In this document: positions 15,880 through 25,496 of the stretch, piece by piece | Layout: the number at the start of each line of letters is the position of its first letter | Position numbering within the stretch: the first letter of the stretch is position 1 | NCBI GenBank assembly: GCA_016716665.1 | Contig: JADJVH010000021.1 | Coordinates: 1 to 37,579, forward strand | DNA length: 37,579 nucleotides | From: Candidatus Opimibacter iunctus | Lineage (GTDB): Bacteria; Bacteroidota; Bacteroidia; Chitinophagales; Saprospiraceae | Reading direction: 5' to 3' | Notes under the pieces: model-generated | The model's database searches: none | The model's input: only the letters and a program-made list of their open reading frames with translations | What the model was told of the DNA's origin: nothing | Translations under genes and position numbers: made by a program

Positions 15880-16908
15880 ATGCGCAATCCGATCATAGAC
15901 GCTGCAGATGATCATCTGACCCCCCAGGAAAAGCAGGTCGAAAAGGCCTTGCGTCCCAAGGGGTTGACAGAGTTTGCCGGACAGGAAGACATTGTAGAAA
16001 ACCTTTTTGTGTTTATCCAGGCCGCAAGGCAACGTGGCGAAGCACTGGACCACGTATTGCTCCATGGACCTCCCGGACTAGGTAAGACCACGCTATCCCA
16101 TATTATTGCGACTGAACTTGGCGCAAACCTGCGGATGACCTCAGGGCCTGTCATCGAAAAGCCGGGTGACCTCGCAGGCCTCCTGACCAATCTGCAGGAA
16201 GGGGACGTCCTCTTTATCGATGAGATCCACAGGCTCAATACGGTGGTTGAAGAATACCTCTATTCTGCCATGGAAGACTATCGCATCGATATCATGATCG
16301 ATAGTGGCCCCAGTGCGAGATCGGTACAGATCAGCTTGCAACCTTTTACTCTTGTCGGGGCAACGACAAGGCTTGGATTGATTTCAGCTCCGATGCGCGC
16401 GCGCTTTGGGATCAACTTCCATTTGGATTACTACGATGTGCCTACACTTGAAAAAATTATATCCCGTTCATCTGCAATACTGGAAGTACCTATCACAGAC
16501 AAAGGACGCCTTGCCATTGCATCAAGATCACGCGGTACCCCACGTATTTCTAATGCGTTGCTCCGCAGGGTTCGAGATTTTGCCCAGATCAAAGGCACAG
16601 GGACGATCGATGAAGAAATCGCGATCCATGGACTCAATGCATTGCGGGTCGATCAATATGGCCTGGATGAAATGGACAACAGGATCCTTTCGACCATCAT
16701 CCATAAGTTTAATGGCGGCCCGGTAGGAATTACTACCATCGCAACAGCTGTAGGGGAAGACCCGGGAACAATTGAAGAAGTATATGAGCCCTTCCTGGTG
16801 ATGCAGGGCTTTATCCAGCGGACCCCACGCGGCCGTGAAGCAACCCCAAAGGCTTTTCAACATCTGGGCGTGCCCTATAAACCAATACAACGGGATTTGT
16901 TTTCGTAA
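15880..16908 (+). CDS. ruvB: Holliday junction branch-migration ATPase RuvB
   Basis: 342 residues, full length. Walker A GPPGLGKT (63-70), Walker B with DEIH (114-117), sensor 1 GATTR, and the arginine region SAPMRARFG are all present, followed by the C-terminal winged-helix domain (NRILSTIIHKFNGGPVGITTIA and the EPFLVMQGFIQRTPRGR end). RuvB hexamers drive branch migration of Holliday junctions with RuvA, before RuvC cleavage. ruvA and ruvC are not in the window, as is usual in Bacteroidota. It is divergent from icd. The start at MRNPIIDAADD fits the family; a near -7 box TACCTTAG lies only 6 bp before it. Confidence 0.97.
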   Translation: MRNPIIDAADDHLTPQEKQVEKALRPKGLTEFAGQEDIVENLFVFIQAARQRGEALDHVLLHGPPGLGKTTLSHIIATELGANLRMTSGPVIEKPGDLAGLLTNLQEGDVLFIDEIHRLNTVVEEYLYSAMEDYRIDIMIDSGPSARSVQISLQPFTLVGATTRLGLISAPMRARFGINFHLDYYDVPTLEKIISRSSAILEVPITDKGRLAIASRSRGTPRISNALLRRVRDFAQIKGTGTIDEEIAIHGLNALRVDQYGLDEMDNRILSTIIHKFNGGPVGITTIATAVGEDPGTIEEVYEPFLVMQGFIQRTPRGREATPKAFQHLGVPYKPIQRDLFS

Positions 16909-16913
16909 AGGAT

Positions 16914-17480
16914 ATGGAGGAGAAGCAAGTAAAATCCAAGCAGGCTGAACGGGGAAAGGAAACACTCTTCAGGGTGACCTATAATCACCAGAGTAAGCTC
17001 GTACAGATAGCGGACTATAAGGCCAATATGATCATATCCGTCAGCACGATGGTGATTTCTGCTATTGTGGCTGTCATAGGCTATGGCACAGTGTCCGGAG
17101 CCATCATGAGTTATGGGACTAAGTTCATCCTTCCCTTGACCATCATCATTATATCCTCGCTGGTTTCCCTGGTCTTTGCGATCCAGGCCGCTCGTCCAAA
17201 ACTCATCAAGTCCTATAAGACGGAATCTTCAGGCCAGAAATCAAGCCTGCTTTTTTTCGGGGTGATTGCGGGATATTCCCAGCAGGAATATCTGGCAAAG
17301 ATGAAGGACCTCATTGCTGCGGGCGATGAGATGTATGAGCACATGACCATCGATATCTATTACCAGGGCCTCGTCCTCAAGCGCAAATACAATCTGCTGG
17401 TCTTCGCCTACCAGACCCTGATGTGGGGATTTGTAGCCAGCGTGGTGATTTTCTTCTGCGTGATGTTTTTTGGTCTATAG
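16914..17480 (+). CDS. Pycsar-effector-like membrane protein (DUF5706/PycTM type)
   Basis: 188 residues. The segment LVQIADYKANMIISVSTMVISAIVAVIGYG (about 31-60) is the signature of the DUF5706 family: a helix ending in an acidic/Asn motif, then the first membrane segment. A second follows (LPLTIIIISSLVSLVFAI) and a third lies at the C-terminus (VASVVIFFCVMFFGL). PycTM effectors of the Pycsar anti-phage system have this layout and damage the membrane on sensing cCMP or cUMP. No cyclase lies here, and the gene starts 5 bp after ruvB, so it is probably a co-transcribed, stand-alone family member. A housekeeping role is quite possible. Its end is 13 bp from the convergent AsmA-like gene. Confidence 0.8.
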   Translation: MEEKQVKSKQAERGKETLFRVTYNHQSKLVQIADYKANMIISVSTMVISAIVAVIGYGTVSGAIMSYGTKFILPLTIIIISSLVSLVFAIQAARPKLIKSYKTESSGQKSSLLFFGVIAGYSQQEYLAKMKDLIAAGDEMYEHMTIDIYYQGLVLKRKYNLLVFAYQTLMWGFVASVVIFFCVMFFGL

Positions 17481-17493
17481 AGAGTAACAGGTA

Positions 17494-19953
17494 TCAGGGC
17501 AGGTTTTCCTTTGATGTGGGAAGGTTATCTTTTTTAGCTTCTGCTTTTCTTTGCTTGCCTGCATTGTTGAGTGGATCCCAGGTGATATTGAGATTTCCAT
17601 CTTCATCCGTTTTTGCTCTCAAGCGGATATTCACCCCGGCCTTGTCTTTGTTTTCCAGGATATCATTTTCTGCCCTTGACAAGTTGCTTACAGGTACTTG
17701 TATACTCATATCAGTGCCCTTTTTTGTGTCATAGATCCCTTCAATAAACAGGACCACTACATTTGATCGTATTTCCATTTTGCGGATCAGGAAGGCGGAC
17801 CCGTCTATCTGGAGCTGGTTTCGGAGTTCGGCAAACCGGATATGGGAAAAGTCTCTTTTCTTGAAGGCAACTTCCGTGATTTTCATGGCGGGCTCAAATT
17901 GGTTGAGCTCTCCGTTGACCAGTGAAAAATCAACAGTTCCTTTCATTGTATTTTCCCTGACGATAGCCTTGTCGTTGAGCTCACACGCTATTCCGATTTT
18001 AGCACTCAATTGTCCTTTTGTATTTACAGCGGTGACTGCATCTTGTCCGAAATTATCAAATGACCTGAATAAGCGTGGAATATCCATGGAGGTCAGGCGG
18101 GAATCAATGTTCAGGAAATTTGTTCTTGCCCCATTGATGAGTGTCCCTTTTACAGATGCTGTGCCTCCTGCATGCTGAAGACGCACTTCGTTCATCGTGA
18201 CTTTATTTCCTTCCATGAGCAGGGAGGCTTTGACCTGGGTAGCTTTGAACTTCTTGTAGTAGAGTTCTCCTGCAGTGACCGTTAACTTCGTCTTTCCGTC
18301 TTGCAACATGCGGTCAGTATTTTCGGTCACTTTTGTAATCTTATTTTTCGGAGTTGTTTTTACAGCCAGCTTCCCTGCAGCAGGTTTGACATAGGAAATG
18401 AAATCGCCAAGGTCGAGTGATGGAGATGTTATAGCCAGGTCGATGATGAGTTGTTCCGGATTGAGATTGAGCATGGCCATTAAATTTTGTACATACCCAT
18501 TCATCGTAAATGCACTATGCCCTACAGTCGCTTTCAGGTTTTTCAGGATCACATCATGTTGTGTAAATTCAATCTCGCCACTGCAATCATTAAAGACCAG
18601 GTCTCTGGGCAGGTAATGCATGGTAGCCTCATGCAGGCTCATCACACCATTCAGGACAGGCCTGACGGTATCCTCTTTTGCGATGGAACCATAGTAGTGT
18701 ACGTCTAGCTTTCCGGTTCCTTTGACAAACTGAATGGTCGCACTTTCGCCAAGGGTATTGACATTGGTAAGTGCAAAATCCGACTTGAAGTCACAGGATA
18801 GCACAGGGTTTTGAAGGTTGGTGATTTCCAGTAAATCAGATTGGAGTGTGATCTGGTTCCAGTCTGCCGATAGTTTATGGAAAGTAAATTTGGTATTGGC
18901 ATCTCCGGGCATATGGCAGGTATCAATCCTGTTGTTAAAAGTGCCTGAGAAAGTGGCGTTTTCAAGTTGTCCTACAGGAGTTTTCATAGTGGCCCCTTTA
19001 ACGATAAATCCTGTTTCGATGTGGGGTAAAACTTTACGCGCCATCTTGCCGGTGATGGAAGCAGTGATGTCAATTGGCTGATCAATAGTGATAGGACTTA
19101 CCTTTTGTACGATCGCTTGGGTGAGAAGGGAATGTGCATCGGCATAATAGATCTGATCTGTCCTGATCCGGAGATCATAGGACATAGTATCCGCATTGAG
19201 GAAGATGGCGCCATTGATATTGAAGGGCTTGCCGGCAATAGAGAGATTGACATTTTTCAGGAGCAACCTGTCTTCTGGGTAGTACGTCAGCGTAAACGAT
19301 CCGCCAAGCGTCTTATGTCTCAGGTAACTTCCTTTTTCAAGGTTGAAACCAATCCCGTGAACGATGGATCTGAGGTCAATATAAATGCTGGTGAAATTAT
19401 CCCTTTCGCTGATCTTGCAATGGAGCTTGTCAAGGAATATCTCATGCCTCGCATTCAACATCTCATTGTCCATCGTGATCCGGGTATTTCTGAGACTGAA
19501 TTCCGGAAGGGCGTGATGTGGGGCCGTCGATTTTATATGTTCTGTCTCGATCAGGTTGCTGATTCCACAGGGGTCTGTATATAGATAGAGGGCTCCGCGT
19601 TGAATGGCCACTTTGCATACTTCGGGCTTGCCCTTAAGCAAACTCTTCCATCCAAAAGATATATAGATCTTATCCGCATGTAAAAGGTCGTGGTGATGCT
19701 GATTCCACAAGGAATCCCTTATCACCAGGTCTGTGAGGCAAACTGCAAGATGTGGAAATGTAGTGAAAAAGGCAGGTGTCAGTGAGCCCAAAGTGACATT
19801 GCCTTTGATCCGGTGATTGATCTCTTCAATAGCGATGCCATGAATAGCCTCCTTGTAGCGCGAGACCAGAAGGTGCGCTGTAAGCCAACTCAGGAAGAGA
19901 ATCAACAGGACTCCACCGGTCAGCCGAAGTATATTTCGCTTTGATTTTTTCAA
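17494..19953 (-). CDS. AsmA-like envelope protein
   Basis: 819 residues. One N-terminal membrane anchor (about 8-30) is followed by a long periplasmic region of beta-rich repeats typical of the AsmA/TamB-type group: NHRIKGNVTLGSLTPAFF near the start, 'FSLRNTRITMDNE', 'INGAIFLNADTMSYDLRI', and in the C-terminal half 'VSLLMEGNKVTMNEVRLQHAGGTASVKGTL' type repeats, then VPVSNLSRAEND and NIRLRAKTDEDGNLNITWDP at the end. Such proteins form a bridge-like groove thought to move phospholipids between the membranes. The C-terminal tail is Lys-rich. It stands alone, with a possible -7 box TATCCTTG at 19973-19980. The gap 19954-20162 shows no gene. Confidence 0.85.
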   Translation of the reverse strand: MKKSKRNILRLTGGVLLILFLSWLTAHLLVSRYKEAIHGIAIEEINHRIKGNVTLGSLTPAFFTTFPHLAVCLTDLVIRDSLWNQHHHDLLHADKIYISFGWKSLLKGKPEVCKVAIQRGALYLYTDPCGISNLIETEHIKSTAPHHALPEFSLRNTRITMDNEMLNARHEIFLDKLHCKISERDNFTSIYIDLRSIVHGIGFNLEKGSYLRHKTLGGSFTLTYYPEDRLLLKNVNLSIAGKPFNINGAIFLNADTMSYDLRIRTDQIYYADAHSLLTQAIVQKVSPITIDQPIDITASITGKMARKVLPHIETGFIVKGATMKTPVGQLENATFSGTFNNRIDTCHMPGDANTKFTFHKLSADWNQITLQSDLLEITNLQNPVLSCDFKSDFALTNVNTLGESATIQFVKGTGKLDVHYYGSIAKEDTVRPVLNGVMSLHEATMHYLPRDLVFNDCSGEIEFTQHDVILKNLKATVGHSAFTMNGYVQNLMAMLNLNPEQLIIDLAITSPSLDLGDFISYVKPAAGKLAVKTTPKNKITKVTENTDRMLQDGKTKLTVTAGELYYKKFKATQVKASLLMEGNKVTMNEVRLQHAGGTASVKGTLINGARTNFLNIDSRLTSMDIPRLFRSFDNFGQDAVTAVNTKGQLSAKIGIACELNDKAIVRENTMKGTVDFSLVNGELNQFEPAMKITEVAFKKRDFSHIRFAELRNQLQIDGSAFLIRKMEIRSNVVVLFIEGIYDTKKGTDMSIQVPVSNLSRAENDILENKDKAGVNIRLRAKTDEDGNLNITWDPLNNAGKQRKAEAKKDNLPTSKENLP

Positions 19954-20162
19954 TCATTCAGAAATTAATCTTCAAGGATAGCCTAAAAGCCAGGGAGCCG
20001 GCGTTTAAACAGGGAGAGGTCTATGATAAACGTCTTTAGAGATACGATTGTTCCACATCCTTTGAGATTAGTCCCGGACATCAGGTTACTTCAGTATGAT
20101 AAAGGTTAAGTGCAGGGGTAAGATAGGGTATCGCGTAGACAACCAAGTGGAGCTTTGATACA

Positions 20163-22112
20163 CTACCTGATCAGTGTGATGTCGCCATATCGCATTTCTT
20201 GACGATCGTCAATATAGATGACTTTGAGCTTGTAAACATATACACCGGGATTGAGGATTTTACCGTTCATGCTACCGTCCCACGAAGCGGTCTGATCATC
20301 GGCCTGAAAATGAAATTGCTGGTATACCAGGTTGCCCCAGCGGTCAAAGATGGTCAGCTCTTCAATTTCTTTAAGCCCTGTGCCGGATGTGATCGTGAAG
20401 TAATCATTGATCTGGTCCCCGTTTGGTGAAAAGATATTGGGTACATACAGGTCACGATCTATAAAGACAGCAATATGCAGATCATCGGTGTGTGTACATC
20501 CGTTTTCATCTGTGACGGTCACTGTATACGTGGAAACAGCGCCAGGCACAATAGTCCTTGACAGGCAGTCATCGCATTGTCCATCGGACCACACAGCCCG
20601 CAATGTTCCTGTAGGCTGCCCATGGATAGTGACTGCCAGTGGATAGGCCGTGCCATAAGCAATAAGGGTATCCGGGCCCAGGTCTATACTCCAATCATCT
20701 GGCTCATTAATCGCAAACTGCTCGTTGAATGTGCAACCATTGCGATCCTTGATGACGAGGTCATGGTTTCCTGCAGACAGGTCGGTGTATGCGAGTATGT
20801 TTTGAAACGGACCTGAGTCTAATGACGTACTCCATGGTTGCACTCCTCCTATTGTATTTGAAATGATGACATCACCATTTTGTTGCCCAAAGCAAAGGAT
20901 GTCCTCAGTAGTGATTTGATATTGCATAGGCAATGGTTCTGTCAGTGTGACGGAAGATGTGGAGGTGCATCCATGACTATCTGTCACTGTGACTGAATAT
21001 ATGCCCGCAGTAAGTCCGTTGAGTTGCGGTACACCAGAGTTATCAGACCATGCATAGGCATAGGGTGGGGTGCCAGGTGAATCTAATGCAGCCATTGTAG
21101 TACCTGTAGCATCACCGGCGCATGAGATACTATACCCAAACATATCTGTCTCTGTAGTAGCAGTCACGATCAATGGTGCAATGTCATCAATAGACACGGT
21201 GTCAGCCAGGAATAGGCCATTTGCAGATTTGATTTCAAAATAATAGGTTCCCGGAGAAGAAAGGCTGATCATCAAGTTGCCCGGACTGGAATTGATGATC
21301 GCAGAATCCTTAAGAATAGTACCTGTGTTCTTCCATACCACCAGGAATGGGGAAAGCCCGATGGCCGCAGTGACATTCACCAGGCCAGCATCACCATAAC
21401 AAAGAGGTTGAGTTACGGTAAGATTGGCTTCGATGTCGCATAAGTTGGCAGGATCAAGAATCGTATGCAGTACGATAAGACTGTCACAACCAAATACATT
21501 GTTGAGTAGCAAGTTGGTTGTGCCGGTGTCCAGTGGTTCACATGTTGTGGCAGACAGGTAAGTAGTATCTGTCGGCAGCAGTATGGTGTGTACAGCGAGT
21601 ATGCTGTCACAACCAAACTGATTGAGTAGCGTATAAATAGCAGTACCTGAGTCCTGTGGTACGCATGTCGTAGAGGAAAGATAGGTTGTATCAGATCCGG
21701 CATAAGCTGTCATCACCACGACAAGGCTATCACAGCCTTTGCTGTTGATCAGCAAGGTGGACGTGGTGCCTGTATCTGCAATAAAGCACGTGCGCACATT
21801 GATGAGCGTGGTATCAGATTGCAGATAGGATACGGTCGTGACGACGAGGCTGTCGCATCCGTAAATATTTGTCAGTGCCTGTTCTGTCACGCCTACCTGG
21901 GCAGGATCACAGGTGCTTTGAAATATATTTGTAGTGTCTGTCGGAGAGAGCAGGATGTTTGTATAGACTAGGCTGTCGCATCCAAACCGATTGGTAAAAA
22001 GCAGGGAAGTGTGACTGGTGTCTGCCGGATTACAGGAGAATATGGTGACGATAGTAGTATCTGTTGGAAGCAGGGTCACTTGCGTGATCACCGTGCTGTC
22101 ACAGCCACCCAT
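20163..22112 (-). pseudogene. Large T9SS-secreted protein, fragment 3 of 3 (GCDS repeats, SprB-like repeats, type B sorting domain)
   Basis: The last 649 residues. It starts in the middle of a series of about six 41-residue repeats of the form 'FGCDSLVxTxxLLPTDTTxxxxxTCxPxDTG', each with two Cys. Then come SprB-type repeats (TQPLCYGDAGLVNV..., DILCFGQQNGDVIIS...) and PKD-like pieces. The end, VPNIFSPNGDQINDYFTI...IFDRWGNLVYQQ...YVYKLKVIY, is the gliding-motility C-terminal (type B T9SS) sorting domain, which directs surface export. The frame is joined to the previous fragment by restoring one base in a CCCC run near 22182. Likely an adhesin or structural surface protein. Confidence 0.85.
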
Positions 22113-22120
22113 GCTGATCG

Positions 22121-22705
22121 TTATCGCAGTGACACCGGTATCAGCAGGATTACATGAAGCAGTAAATATCCATGTGGTATCAAAGGGGAGAGTATCAGTT
22201 GAGTGATGACCAGGCTGTCACAACCACTGACGGTAGTGAAGGTATCGGCATACGTCCCTGCCTGTGTCTGGTATGCACCTCCAATGAATAATGAATCACC
22301 AGGGCAAATGGATTCGGTAAACATATATTCAAGTGAAGCTGCTTCCGTTACTTCCACTTCAACGATACTATCACATCCGGCTTCTGTGACAAAATATTCG
22401 GTTCCCGAAAAAAGGCCATTTCCGTATGTGGTGCCGTTGATTTCAAATGTTGTGCCTTCGCAGATGACCGTATCAAACAATATCAGGTAGCTTGGTAACA
22501 AAGTCAGGAGTGTACAATTGTCCGTAGTACCGCATTCATTGGTAACTTCAACACAGATCTCCGCATCACCGGCTGAAGCCCACTCCACTTCAATTTCATT
22601 TGTTCCTTCGCCACTGATGATACTTACCTGAGAAGGGACAATCCATTCAAACGTATCATCCGGATCCAGCTCTGGAGTATAAAGTGTTGTTGTTTCCCGG
22701 GACAT
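22121..22705 (-). pseudogene. Large T9SS-secreted protein, fragment 2 of 3 (PKD-like and first GCDS repeats)
   Basis: 194 residues. TTTLYTPELDPDDTFEW and VEWASAGDAEICVEVTNECG are PKD/Ig-like domain parts that continue a domain begun in the previous fragment (GPSTLCPG). EAGCDSIVEVEV and VSGCDSLVITQ are the first repeats of the long GCDS series. The reading then leaves frame and ends with a nonsense tail (LILSPLIPHGY... to LR), while the neighbouring frame carries PFDTTWIFTASCNPADTG and onward. The start at MSRETTT is only an artefact of the first break. Confidence 0.8.
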
Positions 22706-23874
22706 AGCGTAGAAGGTCCGGAGATCAGCGGAAGTGCAGGCACGGTGCCTACTACTACATCAAAGCAGGCGGAATTTTCGTCGCATCGGGTCTCGATATC
22801 GAGGCATATCTCATCCTCCTGAGCATCCTGCCAAAGGACGGTGACCTCCGGGGTGCCCTGTCCGCTAGTGATAATGGCTCCGGATGGCACGGACCAGTCA
22901 AAGGATAATATTTCAGGATCCGGAGGAAAAGATGCTGTATATGTTCCGGTTTCACCTTCACACAGGAAGGTCGGACCATCTATATCCGGCACTGGCGCTT
23001 GTTCATTGACCAGGGTGATCTCGACTTCATCTTCTACCACACATAGTCCAACCATAGAGATATCGTCGAGCGCAAAGTCATTTCCTCCCTGGGCGGTATT
23101 GAGATTGAGTATACAGATTGTGGCTGTAGTACTTGAACCAGAGTTCCATACCGCATTGAAGGGGGTCCAGGTGCAAGGGCTTGGCACAGCATTGATGATT
23201 GATCCGATAGGGACGTTGTTGATCGAAAACTGCAATTGGGCCGGTGAGGAAGGGTTGACAGAGGCGACCCAGGCAGAAACATTGTAGTACGAATTTGGAG
23301 AGACAGCGACTGTCTGGCACCAGATGTCCTGGAGATTAGCGGCACCATTGATGACCATCATATTGCCCCCACCCCCGGTATGGTCATTGCATGCGCTGAA
23401 GCCGGTATGGACCAGGTTAGGGTTTGGGATGACCGCATAGGTTCCTTCAGGGACCATTTCGTTCTGCACGTTGGGGAGATCCACCACATAATTGTAATCG
23501 GAATTGAATCCTGTATTCCCGCCGGAGAAGTTACCATTGACCACAAGCTGTGGATTGTTCGGATCGACGCCGTATGCTCTTAGGGTATAGGTGACAGGCC
23601 CGGTGACATTGGCCGTAGGGTTGAGGATAAATGCATTGTTGAGCCCTGATGCAGGTGTCCAGTAATAGTAAATCGCATTTCCGGTCACGGAACCCATGAG
23701 GCCGATAGTTCCACCTGGTGCGCACACATTGGTATCAGGACCTGCATCTACAATCAGGTTGCAGGCACTGGCAGGAGGGTTGTTAGTCGGATCGGGAGGG
23801 GATATAGGTTGACTAGTCCATTGAATACCGCAACAGATCAGCACGAAGAGTCCTGAAGTCATCCATTCAAGCAT
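22624..23874 (-). pseudogene. Large T9SS-secreted protein, fragment 1 of 3 (signal peptide and N-terminal domains)
   Basis: The first part: a signal-like N-terminus (MLEWMTSGLFVLICCGIQW) and a PKD-like domain (VDAGPDTNVCAPGGTIGLMG... to VTYTLRAYG). Then comes a carbohydrate-binding-like jelly-roll (LVVNGNFSGGNTGF..., YYNVSAWVASV..., FALDDISMVGL) and a second PKD-like domain (PDIDGPTFLCEGETGTYTASF). True coding sequence ends near 22697, where one base is missing after CCCGGG; the rest is out of frame. With both breaks repaired the gene spans 20163-23874 and encodes about 1237 residues. Confidence 0.82.
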
Positions 23875-23952
23875 CAGTTCCAGCAGTGGCCTTGGGGGGT
23901 GTTAGCTATGGAGGACTAAGATAGAAATAATTAGCAGGGAGCAAGGGGCAAT

Positions 23953-23994
23953 AAAAAAGGAAGAGACCCGATTTTTCGGGTCTCTTCCTTTTTT
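23953..23994 (-). terminator. Bidirectional terminator after the DUF3467 gene
   Basis: AAAAAAGGAAGAGACCCG pairs with CGGGTCTCTTCCTTTTTT around a short loop. T-runs follow in both directions. It separates DUF3467 from the large surface-protein gene. Confidence 0.9.
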
Positions 23995-24011
23995 CAAATG
24001 TATTAGTTTGC

Positions 24012-24332
24012 CTAAGCTTGCGCCTTCGGTGTGTTGAAATTCATCGGAGGGAAAGAGACATTCTGGTCGGACTCTTCGATAGCGCCAAACTGGTTTTCAA
24101 ATTTCTTGACGTTTTCGGCTAGCGCTTTCATGAGGCGCTTGGCATGCTGCGGGGTCAGGATGACGCGTGCCTTGACCTTGGCCTTTGGCACATTGGGCAT
24201 CATGCGGATAAAGTCCACGACAAATTCAGAATGGGAGTGGGAGATTATGGCCAGATTGGCATAGATACCTTCTGCGATTTCTTCCGGAAGTTCGATATTG
24301 AGTTGGTTGGGTTGATTCTTGTCTTCAGCCAT
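24012..24332 (-). CDS. DUF3467 family protein
   Basis: 106 residues, the normal length. LPEEIAEGIYANLAIISHSHSEFVVDFIRMMPNVPKAKVKARVILTPQHAKRL covers the whole conserved core of DUF3467, a small cytosolic family common in Bacteroidota with no known role. The tail is acidic then Pro/Asn-rich (about 84-106). It is a single-gene unit: a -7 box TACCTTTG at 24361-24368 and its own terminator at 23953-23994. Confidence 0.92.
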   Translation of the reverse strand: MAEDKNQPNQLNIELPEEIAEGIYANLAIISHSHSEFVVDFIRMMPNVPKAKVKARVILTPQHAKRLMKALAENVKKFENQFGAIEESDQNVSFPPMNFNTPKAQA

Positions 24333-24360
24333 GATATGGTTTGTTAGCTATTTTAGTGAA

Positions 24361-24368
24361 CAAAGGTA
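24361..24368 (-). promoter_or_regulatory. -7 box for the DUF3467 gene
   Basis: TACCTTTG on the minus strand matches TAnnTTTG exactly, about 29 bp before the ATG at 24332. The -33 box is not clear. Confidence 0.5.
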
Positions 24369-24468
24369 TTAACCATTTTCGGAAAGATAGGTTCAAAACC
24401 CAGGTGCAGGGTCAAGGCCCTGTTTTATTTAGCCTTTCACACATAGGAAGAGCAAGGAAAGCCATAAA

Positions 24469-24499
24469 AAAAGCCGGAGATCACATCTGACCACCGGCT
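24469..24499 (-). terminator. Terminator after the secreted-protein gene
   Basis: On the minus strand AGCCGG pairs with CCGGCT around a 16-base loop with further internal pairing, followed by TTTTTTT. It lies about 25 bp beyond the stop at 24524. Confidence 0.75.
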
Positions 24500-24523
24500 C
24501 TTCGTTTTGTATTGATTGTTTAT

Positions 24524-25285
24524 TTACTTGCGCTCTGCTGCTTTCACCAGGGGAGGCAGACCACTGAGTTCCTCCTGGTATTCCCAGATTTCGCATTCCT
24601 GGGCTACTGTTACGGCTTGCCAGGCAGTCCACATGGCAGCTGCACTGCCCTTGCCATAGATTTCATCATACTTGGCGTCGAATCCATCGTCATTGCCCAT
24701 CCAGGCGTATTTATCGAAGAAAGATACTATAGTGATATCACGTCCTGAGCTGGTACTTGGGATTTCATTGTAATAGATCCCATAGGTCTCACCGGGTATT
24801 TTTTCTGTGTATACCCTGGTGATTTTCTTAAGGATTTCCTTGGCCTCATTCATTTTTCCTCTTGCGACATCGACATAGCGGACAAACAGTTTATCCACAT
24901 TGAAGTCATTGGGAAATCTGGATAGGGCGGGATCCATGCTGATGTATTCCGTATTGACTTCTTCGCCGAGATACCTTTCAACATTAGCGGACCAGTCTGA
25001 ATTATGGCTGTCATCCGCTGGCCTTGTGTCCAGGGCACTCCATGGACCAGGGCCCATGACCCATTTGTACTTTCCGGAATCATGGCCTGTCTGTACAGTG
25101 TAGACACGAACGCCATTCGGACCCGAAGCATGGTATTTCTTATTGTGGGCACCCATGGCGTGTTCGACCTGTGCTACATTATCCCGGCTGACGGAATGGG
25201 TAGCGATTTCGAAAATCAGCTCCGAACCAGCCTGGGAGAAGGCGATCATCGGGCAGAGGAGAAGGAGATAAAACAGTTTTTTCAT
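24524..25285 (-). CDS. Secreted protein of unknown function
   Basis: 253 residues with a signal peptide (MKKLFYLLLLCPMIAFSQA, cleaved near 19). The mature part looks like two halves of a ferredoxin-like dimeric barrel: one with ELIFEIATHSVSRDNVAQVEHAMGAHNKKYHA and VYTVQTGHDSGKYKWVMGPGPW, the other with KLFVRYVDVARGKMNEAKEILKKI and ETYGIYYNEIPSTSSGRDITIVSFF. No catalytic residues can be named. Aromatic-rich patches (GPGPW, WTAWQ) may be binding surfaces. It is probably periplasmic. It is a single gene with its own terminator; the 210-bp gap to the adenine-deaminase stop is unremarkable. Confidence 0.78.
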   Translation of the reverse strand: MKKLFYLLLLCPMIAFSQAGSELIFEIATHSVSRDNVAQVEHAMGAHNKKYHASGPNGVRVYTVQTGHDSGKYKWVMGPGPWSALDTRPADDSHNSDWSANVERYLGEEVNTEYISMDPALSRFPNDFNVDKLFVRYVDVARGKMNEAKEILKKITRVYTEKIPGETYGIYYNEIPSTSSGRDITIVSFFDKYAWMGNDDGFDAKYDEIYGKGSAAAMWTAWQAVTVAQECEIWEYQEELSGLPPLVKAAERK

Positions 25286-25496
25286 ATAACAAAAAAATTT
25301 AATCTGAGAAAATACGAGCTAAGCCCTCCGGGGAGGATAATTGAACCAACATGTATTCAGTTGAATGGCGGGCTGATGTTAGAAATTACTAATCAGAGCT
25401 CGGGATCTCTTTATTATATGACCTGCCAATGGTATGAAGATAGCAATTCCTTCAAAGGCAGGAAATAATTTCTTAAAACGTAAGTCCTATGTGGAT

